From NCBI GenBank assembly GCA_036493735.1, contig DASXPH010000091.1, forward strand, positions 82,074-146,073: a DNA stretch of 64,000 nt. The letters run 5' to 3'. Made by a program: the position numbers and the translations under genes. The notes under the pieces are model-generated. The model was given only the letters and a program-made list of their open reading frames with translations. It was not told the origin of the DNA and did no database searches. Position 1 is the stretch's first letter. Every line of letters starts with the position of its first letter. Origin of the DNA: AG2 sp036493735. GTDB taxonomy: Bacteria; Gemmatimonadota; Gemmatimonadetes; Gemmatimonadales; Gemmatimonadaceae. Positions 43,288 to 50,292 of this stretch are shown in pieces.

Positions 43288-44270
43288 GCACCGCCGGCGT
43301 CCCGATCGAAGCGGGCACGCCGGAGCCCACCTCCCGGTCACCGCGGTCGACCGGTTCGACCAAGCGTCCGGCGCTCGTCAGCCTCGGCTGGACCATTCGC
43401 GATTACGCAAAGCGCGTCTGGGACAACAGCTCGGAAGACAACGTCTTGTTCCTCGCCGGCGGCATCGCCTTCAACATCCTGCTCGCCGCGGTGCCATTCG
43501 TTTTGCTCCTCATCGCCGGCGTCACATATCTGCTGCCGATCCTCTATCGGGGCCAGTTCGATTCGGCCAACGCCGTTTCGTTCTTCCTCGATCGACTCTT
43601 GCCGGCGCACGAGGAGTCGCCGACCTCGCCGATTCACAAGCTCGTAACGGATATTCTCCGCACGCGGAAATCCTTCACGATCTACGGCGCGATTGGTTTC
43701 ATCTGGTTCTCGACGCGCCTCTTCGGCTCACTGCGGACGGTGCTCGCGAGCGTCTTCGACATCGAGAACGAGCGGGGCATCATTCAGGGCAAGCTGTTCG
43801 ACATCCAGCTCACGATCGTTGCCACGCTGCTCTTCGTCGCCAGTACGGCGCTGAACACGTATCTCTCCGTCGCGACCAAGAGTGGCGTTCAGTTCCTCGG
43901 CCGCCTGGGTTTGCGCAACGATGTCATGGGTGGTGTCGAGTACTGGACGGGCCGCATCATCGCGTTCGTCTTCATCGCGTGGATGTTCTTCTCTCTTTAC
44001 AAGTATCTGCCCGTGCGGCGCGTTCGGTGGCGTAGCGCGTGGATCGCGGCATTGTTCACGAGCACGCTCTTCGAGGCAGCGCGGTGGATTTTCAGCGCAT
44101 ACGTGCGGACGTTCAACCCAGGCTCGCTCTACACCGGCACCCTCACGGCCATCGTGATCGTCGTCGTCTGGACCTATTACGCGGCGATGATCTTCATCCT
44201 CGGTGGCGAGGTCGGTCAGGTGTACGAGCTGCGACGAATGCGCCGGCTGCAACGAGAAGTGTTCACCTAA
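43284..44270 (+). CDS. YihY/BrkB-family integral membrane protein
   Basis: 328 aa from GTG 43284. About 40 disordered N-terminal residues precede the YihY core: RVWDNSSEDNVLFLAGGIAFNILLAAVPFVLLLIAGV, then four to five further membrane segments including VATLLFVASTALNTYLS, RIIAFVFIAWMFFSLYKYLPV and TLTAIVIVVVWTYYAAMIFILGGEVGQVY, the last a conserved family end. Once called RNase BN in error; actual function is unclear, with transport or virulence-related roles proposed. The stop TAA sits inside a CCTAAC motif. Coupled to YtxH upstream. Confidence 0.88.
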   Translation: MSTAGVPIEAGTPEPTSRSPRSTGSTKRPALVSLGWTIRDYAKRVWDNSSEDNVLFLAGGIAFNILLAAVPFVLLLIAGVTYLLPILYRGQFDSANAVSFFLDRLLPAHEESPTSPIHKLVTDILRTRKSFTIYGAIGFIWFSTRLFGSLRTVLASVFDIENERGIIQGKLFDIQLTIVATLLFVASTALNTYLSVATKSGVQFLGRLGLRNDVMGGVEYWTGRIIAFVFIAWMFFSLYKYLPVRRVRWRSAWIAALFTSTLFEAARWIFSAYVRTFNPGSLYTGTLTAIVIVVVWTYYAAMIFILGGEVGQVYELRRMRRLQREVFT

Positions 44271-44411
44271 CAAGGGCTAGGGCTTAGGGGCTAGGACGCG
44301 TGGTGTGTGGCGCGTGGTGCGTGTCGCGTAGGTAGCTCGTAAACACCCACCAGATCAACGCTTCGATCCGTCTCCGCCCCTAGCCCCTAGACCCTAATCC
44401 CTAGTCCCTCG
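44271..44411. repeat. inverted GGGGCTAGG / CCCTAGCCCC spacer
   Basis: The left end AGGGCTAGGGCTTAGGGGCT and the right end CCCCTAGCCCCTAGACCCTA are approximate reverse complements; between them lies GCGTGGTGTGTGGCGCGTGG and unremarkable sequence. The family is the same as at 4756-4832 and 42736-42786. Confidence 0.7.
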
Positions 44412-44468
44412 CACCTATGGCCTAGAGGTTGCCCTCTCTCCGAGGACGACGTTCACTCGGAGAGCATC

Positions 44469-44735
44469 ATGCGCACCGCCACCCTTGTCGCCCTGTTCAG
44501 CATCGGACTCCTCGTCGGCTGTAAGCGAACCGACGATGGAAAGCTCGTCCTCGAGCGTCCGGGCGAGATAGACGTGAAGATGAAGAGCGACACCCTCCAC
44601 GTTCCGTCCATCGGCACAACGAAGGACACGATCACCACGCCGTCCATCGGCGTCAAAGAGGAAACGCTCATTGTCAAGAAGCCGGTGATCGGAAGCGAGA
44701 AGAGAGAGGTGACGAAGCCGGTGATAAAACCGTGA
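44469..44735 (+). CDS. small lipoprotein with internal repeats, 88 aa
   Basis: Signal MRTATLVALFSIGLLVGCKR with lipobox LLVGC (Cys18). The mature peptide is charged and repetitive: VPSIGTTKDTITT, TPSIGVKEETLIV, KKPVIGSEKREV, TKPVIKP. Start ATG 44469 follows GGAG by 6 nt. Probably an envelope-anchored small protein of unknown function; the following terminator suggests it ends its transcript. Confidence 0.65.
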   Translation: MRTATLVALFSIGLLVGCKRTDDGKLVLERPGEIDVKMKSDTLHVPSIGTTKDTITTPSIGVKEETLIVKKPVIGSEKREVTKPVIKP

Positions 44736-44736
44736 G

Positions 44737-44843
44737 TGGTGGCTGGTGATTGGTGACTAGTGACTGGTGAGTTCGGACTGCCGGCGCTTCGCGCCGGCTT
44801 TTCGTTTTTACCAGCCACCAGCCACTAGTCCCCAGCCACCAAT
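44737..44843. repeat. inverted TGGTGACTGG / CCAGCCACCA spacer around a terminator
   Basis: Left units GGTGGCTGGTGATTGGTGAC and right units CCAGCCACCAGCCACTAGTC then CCAGCCACCA are near reverse complements flanking the GC hairpin at 44780-44798. The layout is the same as at 33862-33970. Confidence 0.75.
44780..44810 (+). terminator. rho-independent terminator after the 88-aa lipoprotein gene
   Basis: Stem GCCGGCGC-TTC-GCGCCGGC (44780-44798) followed by TTTTCGTTTTT (44799-44809). Confidence 0.85.
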
Positions 44844-44934
44844 TGCGAGCCGACCCGCCCGCTCGTATTCTCTACGCGCACCGGCGCCTGCACTGCCGTC
44901 ATCGAGAGCGCCTCCGCCTCCGAGGAGAGACGTC

Positions 44935-45957
44935 ATGTCGCTCGGCTCGTTTTTCAAGAAGCAGTTCGTCGACGTCATTCACTGGACCGAACCGGGCGAT
45001 GGCGTCCTCGCGTACCGGTATCCGATGCAGGACATGGAGATTCAATACGGTGGTCAGCTCACCGTGCGCGAGTCTCAGATGGCACTCTTCGTCAACGAGG
45101 GGAAGGTCGCCGACGCCTTCGGGCCGGGGCTGTACACGCTCGAGACGCGCACGCTACCGCTCCTTACGAATCTGCGAAACTGGGATAAAGCCTTCCAGTC
45201 GCCCTTCAAGAGCGACGTCTACTTCTTCTCGACGCGACTGCAGACGAATCAGAAGTGGGGCACCTCCAATCCGATCACGCTGCGCGACAAGGATTTCGGT
45301 ATGGTGCGGCTGCGGGGCTTCGGGATCTACTCGTACCACCTCGTGAATCCGCTTCTGTTCCACCAGCGGGTAAGCGGCACGCGCGACATCTACACCGTCG
45401 CCGACATCGAGGGACAGCTGCGTAACACGATCATTGGCCGGGTCTCCGATACGTTCGCGTCGAGCCAGATTCCGTTCCTCGACATGGCGGCGAATCTGGA
45501 GGAGTTGGGCAAGAAGATCGGCGAGCAGCTCGCGCCGAACTTTGGCGAGCTGGGACTCCAGCTGGACTCCTTCGTCGTGCAAAACCTCTCGTTGCCCGAC
45601 GAGCTCCAGAAGCACCTCGACGAGCGAATCGGCATGAACATGGTCGGCAACCTGCGCGACTATACGCAGTACCAGGTCGGCCAATCGATACCGACGGCAG
45701 CGGCAAACGAGGGTGGCGGAGCGGGGCTCGGTGCCGGTTTGGGAGCGGGTATGGCGATGGGCAAGGCGATCGCGGACGCCGTGGGTGGTCAGGGCGGAGC
45801 CGGCAACGCGCCGAGCGGGCCGACCGCTCAGCCGTTAGGCGGTGCGGACGCGTCGTCCCCGTCGGCGACGCCCGCGACCAAGTTCTGCGTCGAGTGTGGC
45901 AAATCGATTCCACGGAGCTCGAAGTTCTGTCCCGAGTGCGGCAAGCCTCAGGGCTAG
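44935..45957 (+). CDS. SPFH/band-7 domain protein with C-terminal zinc ribbon
   Basis: 340 aa from ATG 44935, preceded by GAGGAG at 6-8 nt. Residues 20-245 resemble the YdjI-type SPFH group (DVIHWTEPGDGVLAYRYPM, VRESQMALFVNEGKVADAFG, ELGLQLDSFVVQNLSLPDEL). Then come a Gly/Ala-rich stretch (GGGAGLGAGLGAGMAMGKAI) and a C-terminal double-Cys zinc ribbon, FCVECGKSIPRSSKFCPECG. SPFH proteins oligomerise at membranes; the zinc ribbon may bind partners. Its stop TAG shares its last base with the GTG of the speD-like gene, so it is probably the first gene of the following operon. The frame extension back to 44767 is spacer sequence. Confidence 0.83.
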   Translation: MSLGSFFKKQFVDVIHWTEPGDGVLAYRYPMQDMEIQYGGQLTVRESQMALFVNEGKVADAFGPGLYTLETRTLPLLTNLRNWDKAFQSPFKSDVYFFSTRLQTNQKWGTSNPITLRDKDFGMVRLRGFGIYSYHLVNPLLFHQRVSGTRDIYTVADIEGQLRNTIIGRVSDTFASSQIPFLDMAANLEELGKKIGEQLAPNFGELGLQLDSFVVQNLSLPDELQKHLDERIGMNMVGNLRDYTQYQVGQSIPTAAANEGGGAGLGAGLGAGMAMGKAIADAVGGQGGAGNAPSGPTAQPLGGADASSPSATPATKFCVECGKSIPRSSKFCPECGKPQG

Positions 45958-46364
45958 TGTCGCCGGAGTCGCTTACCGACGGCCGCGAATGGGCGGTGGA
46001 CGCGCACGGCTGCTCGCCGGCGCTCCTGGCGGACCTTTGCAGTCTCCAATCTTTCTTCGACGCGCTCGTGCGGGAGCTGCGCCTCACTCCCGTCGCCGAT
46101 GCGGTCTGGCACGTCTTTCCGGCACCAGGCGGCATTACGGGGCTGCTTCCGCTCGCTGAATCGCATCTCACCATCCACACCTTTCCCGAGCATCGCTCCG
46201 CCTGCATCAATCTTTTCTGCTGCCGCCCGCGTGCCGAGTGGCCCTGGGCGGAGCGCCTTCAGCAGTGTCTTGGCGCCACGGAGGTCGAGATCTCGCGGCT
46301 CGAGCGCCGTTTGCGCGCACCGGCCACCTCCGGCGCATCCTGTCCGTCCACCGTTGGACTCTGA
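45957..46364 (+). CDS. S-adenosylmethionine decarboxylase-like proenzyme
   Basis: 135 aa from GTG 45957. The proenzyme signature AESHLTIHTFPEH is present; cleavage before Ser69 would create the pyruvoyl group, and the downstream LFCC corresponds to the catalytic Cys region of the bacterial class 1B enzymes. The usual D-x-x-GC is seen as DAHGCS near the N-terminus. It would make decarboxylated AdoMet, the aminopropyl donor for the spermidine-synthase-like protein five genes downstream. The start was chosen by the 1-nt overlap with the SPFH gene; the frame is open 63 nt further upstream inside that gene. Confidence 0.85.
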   Translation: MSPESLTDGREWAVDAHGCSPALLADLCSLQSFFDALVRELRLTPVADAVWHVFPAPGGITGLLPLAESHLTIHTFPEHRSACINLFCCRPRAEWPWAERLQQCLGATEVEISRLERRLRAPATSGASCPSTVGL

Positions 46365-46387
46365 CGTCATCACGCTGCCATCCAGCT

Positions 46388-47014
46388 GTGCTCCAGGCGA
46401 ACTGTCCAAACTGCGGCGGTCAGATCAGCTTTCGCTGGTCGAGCGCCGTCCAGACCACCTGTCCATTCTGTCGCTCCATACTCGTTAGGCACGACGTCGA
46501 TCTGCGACGAGTGGGCGTCGTCTCCGATCTGCCGCCGTCCACGTCGGCCGTTCAGCTGGGCACCGAAGGACGCTACAAGGGCACGCCCTTCGTTGTCGTT
46601 GGACGCATCATCTACGAATACGACCGCGGCACGTGGAACGAGTGGCACATCCGGCTCGGCGACGACAGCGCGTGGCTCAGCGATGCCCTCGCCGAGTATG
46701 CGGTTTCCCGACGACTGGATACCCCGACCAATGTGCCCGCGGCCGCCAAGCTCCGCGTCGGTCAGCAATTCACGTTTGGCGGCGCGCCGTTCACGCTCGC
46801 GCGGGTAACCACGGCGAGCTATCGAGGGGTGGAGGGCGAACTGCCGTTCGAGTACTGGGACAAGTCGAAGGTCACCTTCGCCGACCTCGACTCAAAAGAT
46901 GGCCGCTTCGCGACGCTCGACTACAGCGATCCCGAGCCGTTGCTCTTCGTCGGTGAATATCAGGAGTTCGACCAGCTGCAGTTCTCGAATCTGCGCGAGA
47001 TCGAGGGATGGTAG
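46388..47014 (+). CDS. zinc-ribbon DUF4178 protein, 208 aa
   Basis: From GTG 46388. An N-terminal zinc ribbon (NCPNCGGQISFRW...TTCPFC) is followed by a DUF4178-type beta domain containing RYKGTPFVVVGRIIYEYDRG, TWNEWHIRLGDDSAWLSDAL, and GELPFEYWDKSKVTFADL. The EYDRG...WNEW...W pattern resembles the DUF4178 motif known from polyamine and PspA neighbourhoods (from memory). No membrane segment, so probably cytoplasmic. It is separated by 23 nt from the speD-like gene and overlaps the next gene by 7 nt. Biochemical function unknown. Confidence 0.75.
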   Translation: MLQANCPNCGGQISFRWSSAVQTTCPFCRSILVRHDVDLRRVGVVSDLPPSTSAVQLGTEGRYKGTPFVVVGRIIYEYDRGTWNEWHIRLGDDSAWLSDALAEYAVSRRLDTPTNVPAAAKLRVGQQFTFGGAPFTLARVTTASYRGVEGELPFEYWDKSKVTFADLDSKDGRFATLDYSDPEPLLFVGEYQEFDQLQFSNLREIEGW

Positions 47015-48294
47015 CGCCGCGCGTCAAAGGTCTGAATTGTCCGCGCTGCGGCGCAGCGATCGAGCTGCGCTCCGGTGAGCTGGCGCAGACCGTCGCCTGT
47101 CCATCCTGCGCCGCGATTCTCGACGCCAAGGATCCCAACCTGCGCGTGCTGCAGGAGTTCACGGGAAAGATGCGCTATCAACCGCGCATCCCGTTAGGCA
47201 CGCGTGGCACGCTCAAAGGTGATCAGTACGAGGTCATCGGCTTCCAGGTTCGCGGCATCCGTGTGGACGACGTGGACTACCACTGGAGTGAGTACCTGCT
47301 GTGGAATCCCTACAAGGGTTTTCGCTACCTCACCGAATACGATGGCCACTGGAATGACGTCGTCGTCGTGAAGAACACACCGGAAGAGAAGGAGGGTGGA
47401 AGACAACCCACCGTCGGCTACCTCGGTGAGACGTTCAAGCACTTTCAAACCGCGACGGCGAAGACGCAGTTCGTGCTCGGCGAATTCCCTTGGGAGATCC
47501 GGTTGGGCGACACGGCGGAGACGCGCGACTTCGTGTCGCCGCCGCACATGCTGTCCGAGGAGAGGACCGCCGACGAGCGAACCTGGTCGCTCGGCACCTA
47601 CGTCACGCCGCAGTACATCTGGCAGGCATTCAAGCTGCCCGGCACGCCGCCGGCGCCCCGCGGCGTATACGCCGACCAACCGGACGCGAACGCCGCCGGC
47701 GCCGGTTCGCTCGGGAAGATTTTCCGGCTGTTCGCGGCGATTATAGTAGCGCTGTTTGTCGTCAGGCAGATCACCGCGCGGCGCGACCTCGTCTTACGTC
47801 AGGTGTACTCGGTCGCGTCCCACAATCCGGACTCCACCGCGTTCGTCACGCCGGTGTTCACGCTTGCGGGCCGAACGTCGAATGTTCGCCTCACGCTGGA
47901 GACGGACCTGGAGAACAACTGGGCGTATTTCAGTCTCGCCCTGATCAACGAGCAGACGGGAACCGCCTACGATATGGGGCGCGAGGTGTCGTACTATCAT
48001 GGCTACGACGATGGCGCGTGGAGCGAAGGCTCTCGCACCGATCGCGCGACCATCCCGACGGTGCCATCGGGGCACTACTATCTGCGCGTCCAGCCGGAGC
48101 TCGGCAGCGACGCCGAGCGGCCAATGAACTTCCTGCTCACCGTCCAGCGTGACATGCCCGGCGTCGCGTTCTTCGTCCTTGCGCTGGGAGTGCTCGCGGT
48201 GCCGCCGCTCTTCGCCACGTTCCGTCATCATGCCTTCGAGCAGATGCGCTGGCGCGAGAGCGACTACGCTCCATTGAGCTCCGACGACGAATGA
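47008..48294 (+). CDS. zinc-ribbon DUF4178 membrane protein, 428 aa
   Basis: Starts with a zinc ribbon (LNCPRCGAAIELRS...VACPSC), then a DUF4178-type domain (KGDQYEVIGFQVRGIRVDD, YHWSEYLLWNPYKGFRYLTE, HWNDVVVVK), a second beta-rich part up to about 220, a membrane segment (IFRLFAAIIVALFVV, about 233-250), an extracytoplasmic beta domain (about 255-385, including VYSVASHNPDSTAFVTPVFT and HYYLRVQPELG) and a second membrane helix (VAFFVLALGVLAVPPLFATF) ending in an acidic tail. A paralogue of the preceding gene with added membrane and outer domains: it could couple an outside signal to the cytoplasmic zinc-ribbon/DUF4178 module. ATGA overlap with the next gene. Confidence 0.75.
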   Translation: MVAPRVKGLNCPRCGAAIELRSGELAQTVACPSCAAILDAKDPNLRVLQEFTGKMRYQPRIPLGTRGTLKGDQYEVIGFQVRGIRVDDVDYHWSEYLLWNPYKGFRYLTEYDGHWNDVVVVKNTPEEKEGGRQPTVGYLGETFKHFQTATAKTQFVLGEFPWEIRLGDTAETRDFVSPPHMLSEERTADERTWSLGTYVTPQYIWQAFKLPGTPPAPRGVYADQPDANAAGAGSLGKIFRLFAAIIVALFVVRQITARRDLVLRQVYSVASHNPDSTAFVTPVFTLAGRTSNVRLTLETDLENNWAYFSLALINEQTGTAYDMGREVSYYHGYDDGAWSEGSRTDRATIPTVPSGHYYLRVQPELGSDAERPMNFLLTVQRDMPGVAFFVLALGVLAVPPLFATFRHHAFEQMRWRESDYAPLSSDDE

Positions 48295-48488
48295 TGCGCC
48301 ATCACCTTCTGTATTCGCTCTTCGGCGTCTTGCTCATCGCGACACTCGCGATGGCGGAGTGGCGTGGTTGGAGTCTCACACGCCCCACTGAGGTCAAGAA
48401 CGTCCCGCGCAGCGTGCGTGACAATCCTGGATCCTATCGACCCGCGTATCTCTACACCGGCTCCGGCCGATATCTCCGAGGGAAATGA
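48291..48488 (+). CDS. small single-pass membrane protein, 65 aa
   Basis: Begins MMRHHLLYSLFGVLLIATLAM, a membrane helix or uncleaved signal, followed by about 40 residues with basic and aromatic character (WRGWSLTRPTEVKNVPRS, PAYLYTGSGRYLRGK). The ATG overlaps the preceding stop (ATGA) and the DUF350 gene starts one base after its own stop, so it belongs to the operon. I know no family for it; its position recalls the small secreted DUF4247-type genes seen in comparable neighbourhoods, but the sequence does not establish this. Confidence 0.65.
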   Translation: MMRHHLLYSLFGVLLIATLAMAEWRGWSLTRPTEVKNVPRSVRDNPGSYRPAYLYTGSGRYLRGK

Positions 48489-48489
48489 C

Positions 48490-48714
48490 ATGAATCCGGA
48501 CGTGCTGAGGAACCTGGCGTCGAACGTGGTCGCCGGCGTCGTGTTCACCGTGCTGGGACTGGTGTTGTTCATTGGCGCGTTCTTTCTGTTCGATCGTATC
48601 ACGCCGGGCGTGCTCTGGAAGGAGTTGATCGAGGATCAGAACACCGCCCTTGGCGTGTTGATGGGCTGCGTGGCGATCGCGCTCGCGATCATCATCGCCG
48701 CTGCCATTCATTGA
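48490..48714 (+). CDS. DUF350 two-helix membrane protein
   Basis: 74 aa from ATG 48490. Two membrane helices: NVVAGVVFTVLGLVLFIGAFFLFDRI and TALGVLMGCVAIALAIIIAAAIH, separated by a short loop with acidic residues (KELIEDQN). This is the minimal DUF350 unit; E. coli YjfL and similar proteins carry two such units. Its gene neighbours (polyamine enzymes, DUF4178, SPFH) are those usually reported for DUF350. The last codons and stop form one arm of the 39-nt palindrome at 48703-48741. Confidence 0.8.
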   Translation: MNPDVLRNLASNVVAGVVFTVLGLVLFIGAFFLFDRITPGVLWKELIEDQNTALGVLMGCVAIALAIIIAAAIH

Positions 48715-48784
48715 GCGTGCTGCGCACGCTCAATGAATGGCCTGTCGGTCGCCCGTCGCTCGTCGCCTATCGCCCATCGCCCAC
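48703..48784. repeat. 18-bp palindrome across the DUF350 stop, then TCGCCCA microrepeats
   Basis: GCCATTCATTGAGCGTGC (48703-48720) and its exact reverse complement (48724-48741) flank a TGC loop. The second arm is an inverted copy of the DUF350 end, so a spurious start ATG appears at 48737. About five units of TCGCCCA/TCGCCCG follow up to the GTG at 48785. Confidence 0.88.
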
Positions 48785-50290
48785 GTGTCTGTAGCACTCT
48801 TCATTAGCGTCCTGGCCATCGCCGCCTGCGGGCTGATTTACGAGCTCGTGGCCAGCGCGCTCGCGTCCTATCTGCTCGGCGACAGCGTGCTGCAGTTCTC
48901 GACCGTCATCGGCACGTATCTCTTCGCGATGGGCGTCGGCAGCTGGCTCTCCCGCTACCTCGCTCGAGGCCTCGTCGCTCGGTTCATCGGGATCGAGCTG
49001 CTGGTGGGCATCATCGGCGGCTTCTCGTCAACGCTGCTCTTTCTGGCGTTCGCGTACACGACAGCGTTCCGCTTGGTCCTGTACGCGCTCGTTGTCATGA
49101 TCGGCATTCTGGTCGGCCTGGAAATACCGCTGCTCATGCGCATTCTCCGCGACCGCTTCGGATTTCGCGAGGTCGTCTCGAACGTGCTCACGTTCGACTA
49201 CCTCGGCGCGCTCGCCGCCTCGCTGGCCTTTCCCATCCTCCTCGTCCCCAAGCTGGGGCTCGTGCGAAGCGCGATGCTCTTCGGCATCGTGAACGCCGCG
49301 ATCGCGCTCTGGTCCACCTTCCTGTTCGCCAACCTGCTCGGGGCGCGCCGTAGCATGCGCGCCGCGTGTGCGGGCGTGCTCGCGACTCTCGTGATCGGGA
49401 TGACCCAGGCGAAGCGCATAACGACAATCGCCGAAGACAACATCTACTCGGACGAGGTCATCTTCTCGCGCGATACGCGGTATCAGCACATCGTGCTCAC
49501 GGCCTGGAAAGATGATCTGCGCCTGTTCCTGAACTCCCATTTGCAATTCAGCTCGCGCGACGAATACCGCTATCACGAAGCGCTCGTCCATCCCGGCCTC
49601 GCCGCCCTGCCGGGTGCCCGTCGCGTGCTGGTTCTCGGCGGAGGCGACGGACTCGCCGTCCGCGAGATCCTCAAATATCCGAACGTGGAAAGCGTGACGC
49701 TCGTCGATCTCGATCCCGAGATGACGCGCCTCTTCGCCTCCCATCCCCTGCTGACGAAGCTGAACGGCGGCTCATTGACCTCGCCCAGGGTTCACCTCGT
49801 GAACGCCGACGCGTTCGTGTGGCTCGACGGCAACACGGATGTCTTCGACTTTGCGGTGGTCGATTTCCCCGATCCGAATAACTATGCCGTCGGCAAGCTG
49901 TACACGGCGGCGTTCTACCGTGCGCTCGAGCGGCACGTCAGCCGCGGCGGATTCTTCGTCGTCCAAAGCACGTCACCCCTTTTCGCGCGACAATCCTTCT
50001 GGTCGATCGTGGAGACGCTGAAGCGCGCCGGACTCACGACGTATCCGTACCACGTTTACGTCCCATCATTCGGCGAATGGGGCTTCACTCTGGCGGCCGC
50101 GCCCGAAGCGCCGCACTATTCGCCACCGGCGATTCTACCCGCGCCGCTCAGATATCTCTCGGCGCCGGAGGTCGCGCAGATGTTCACCTTCCCGCGCGAC
50201 ATGCAGCCGGTCGCCGTCGAGCCGAACCGGCTCAACGACCAGGTCCTCGTGCGCTACTACGAGAAAGAGTTCGACGCGATCAATCGTTAG
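48785..50290 (+). CDS. membrane-fused spermidine-synthase-like aminopropyltransferase
   Basis: 501 aa from GTG 48785. Residues 1-215 contain about six or seven membrane helices (VALFISVLAIAACGLIYELV, FSTVIGTYLFAMGVGSWLS, LVVMIGILVGLEIPLLMRIL, and so on). The C-terminal half is a spermidine-synthase fold: DEVIFSRDTRYQHIVLT, SAM-type loop VLGGGDGLAVREIL (about 283-296), acidic LVDLDPEM, and catalytic region VVDFPDPNNYAVGKLYTAAFY with Asp360. It should transfer an aminopropyl group from decarboxylated AdoMet to a diamine or another amine at the membrane. An ATG at 48737 lies in the palindrome and is less likely. The TAG stop lies in CGTTAGGC. Confidence 0.87.
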   Translation: MSVALFISVLAIAACGLIYELVASALASYLLGDSVLQFSTVIGTYLFAMGVGSWLSRYLARGLVARFIGIELLVGIIGGFSSTLLFLAFAYTTAFRLVLYALVVMIGILVGLEIPLLMRILRDRFGFREVVSNVLTFDYLGALAASLAFPILLVPKLGLVRSAMLFGIVNAAIALWSTFLFANLLGARRSMRAACAGVLATLVIGMTQAKRITTIAEDNIYSDEVIFSRDTRYQHIVLTAWKDDLRLFLNSHLQFSSRDEYRYHEALVHPGLAALPGARRVLVLGGGDGLAVREILKYPNVESVTLVDLDPEMTRLFASHPLLTKLNGGSLTSPRVHLVNADAFVWLDGNTDVFDFAVVDFPDPNNYAVGKLYTAAFYRALERHVSRGGFFVVQSTSPLFARQSFWSIVETLKRAGLTTYPYHVYVPSFGEWGFTLAAAPEAPHYSPPAILPAPLRYLSAPEVAQMFTFPRDMQPVAVEPNRLNDQVLVRYYEKEFDAINR

Positions 50291-50292
50291 GC

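Noticed and set aside
48737..48784. Extended N-terminus of the spermidine-synthase-like protein from ATG 48737
   Set aside because: The ATG is created by the palindromic copy of the DUF350 end and the added residues come from a microrepeat; the GTG at 48785 directly starts the first membrane helix.
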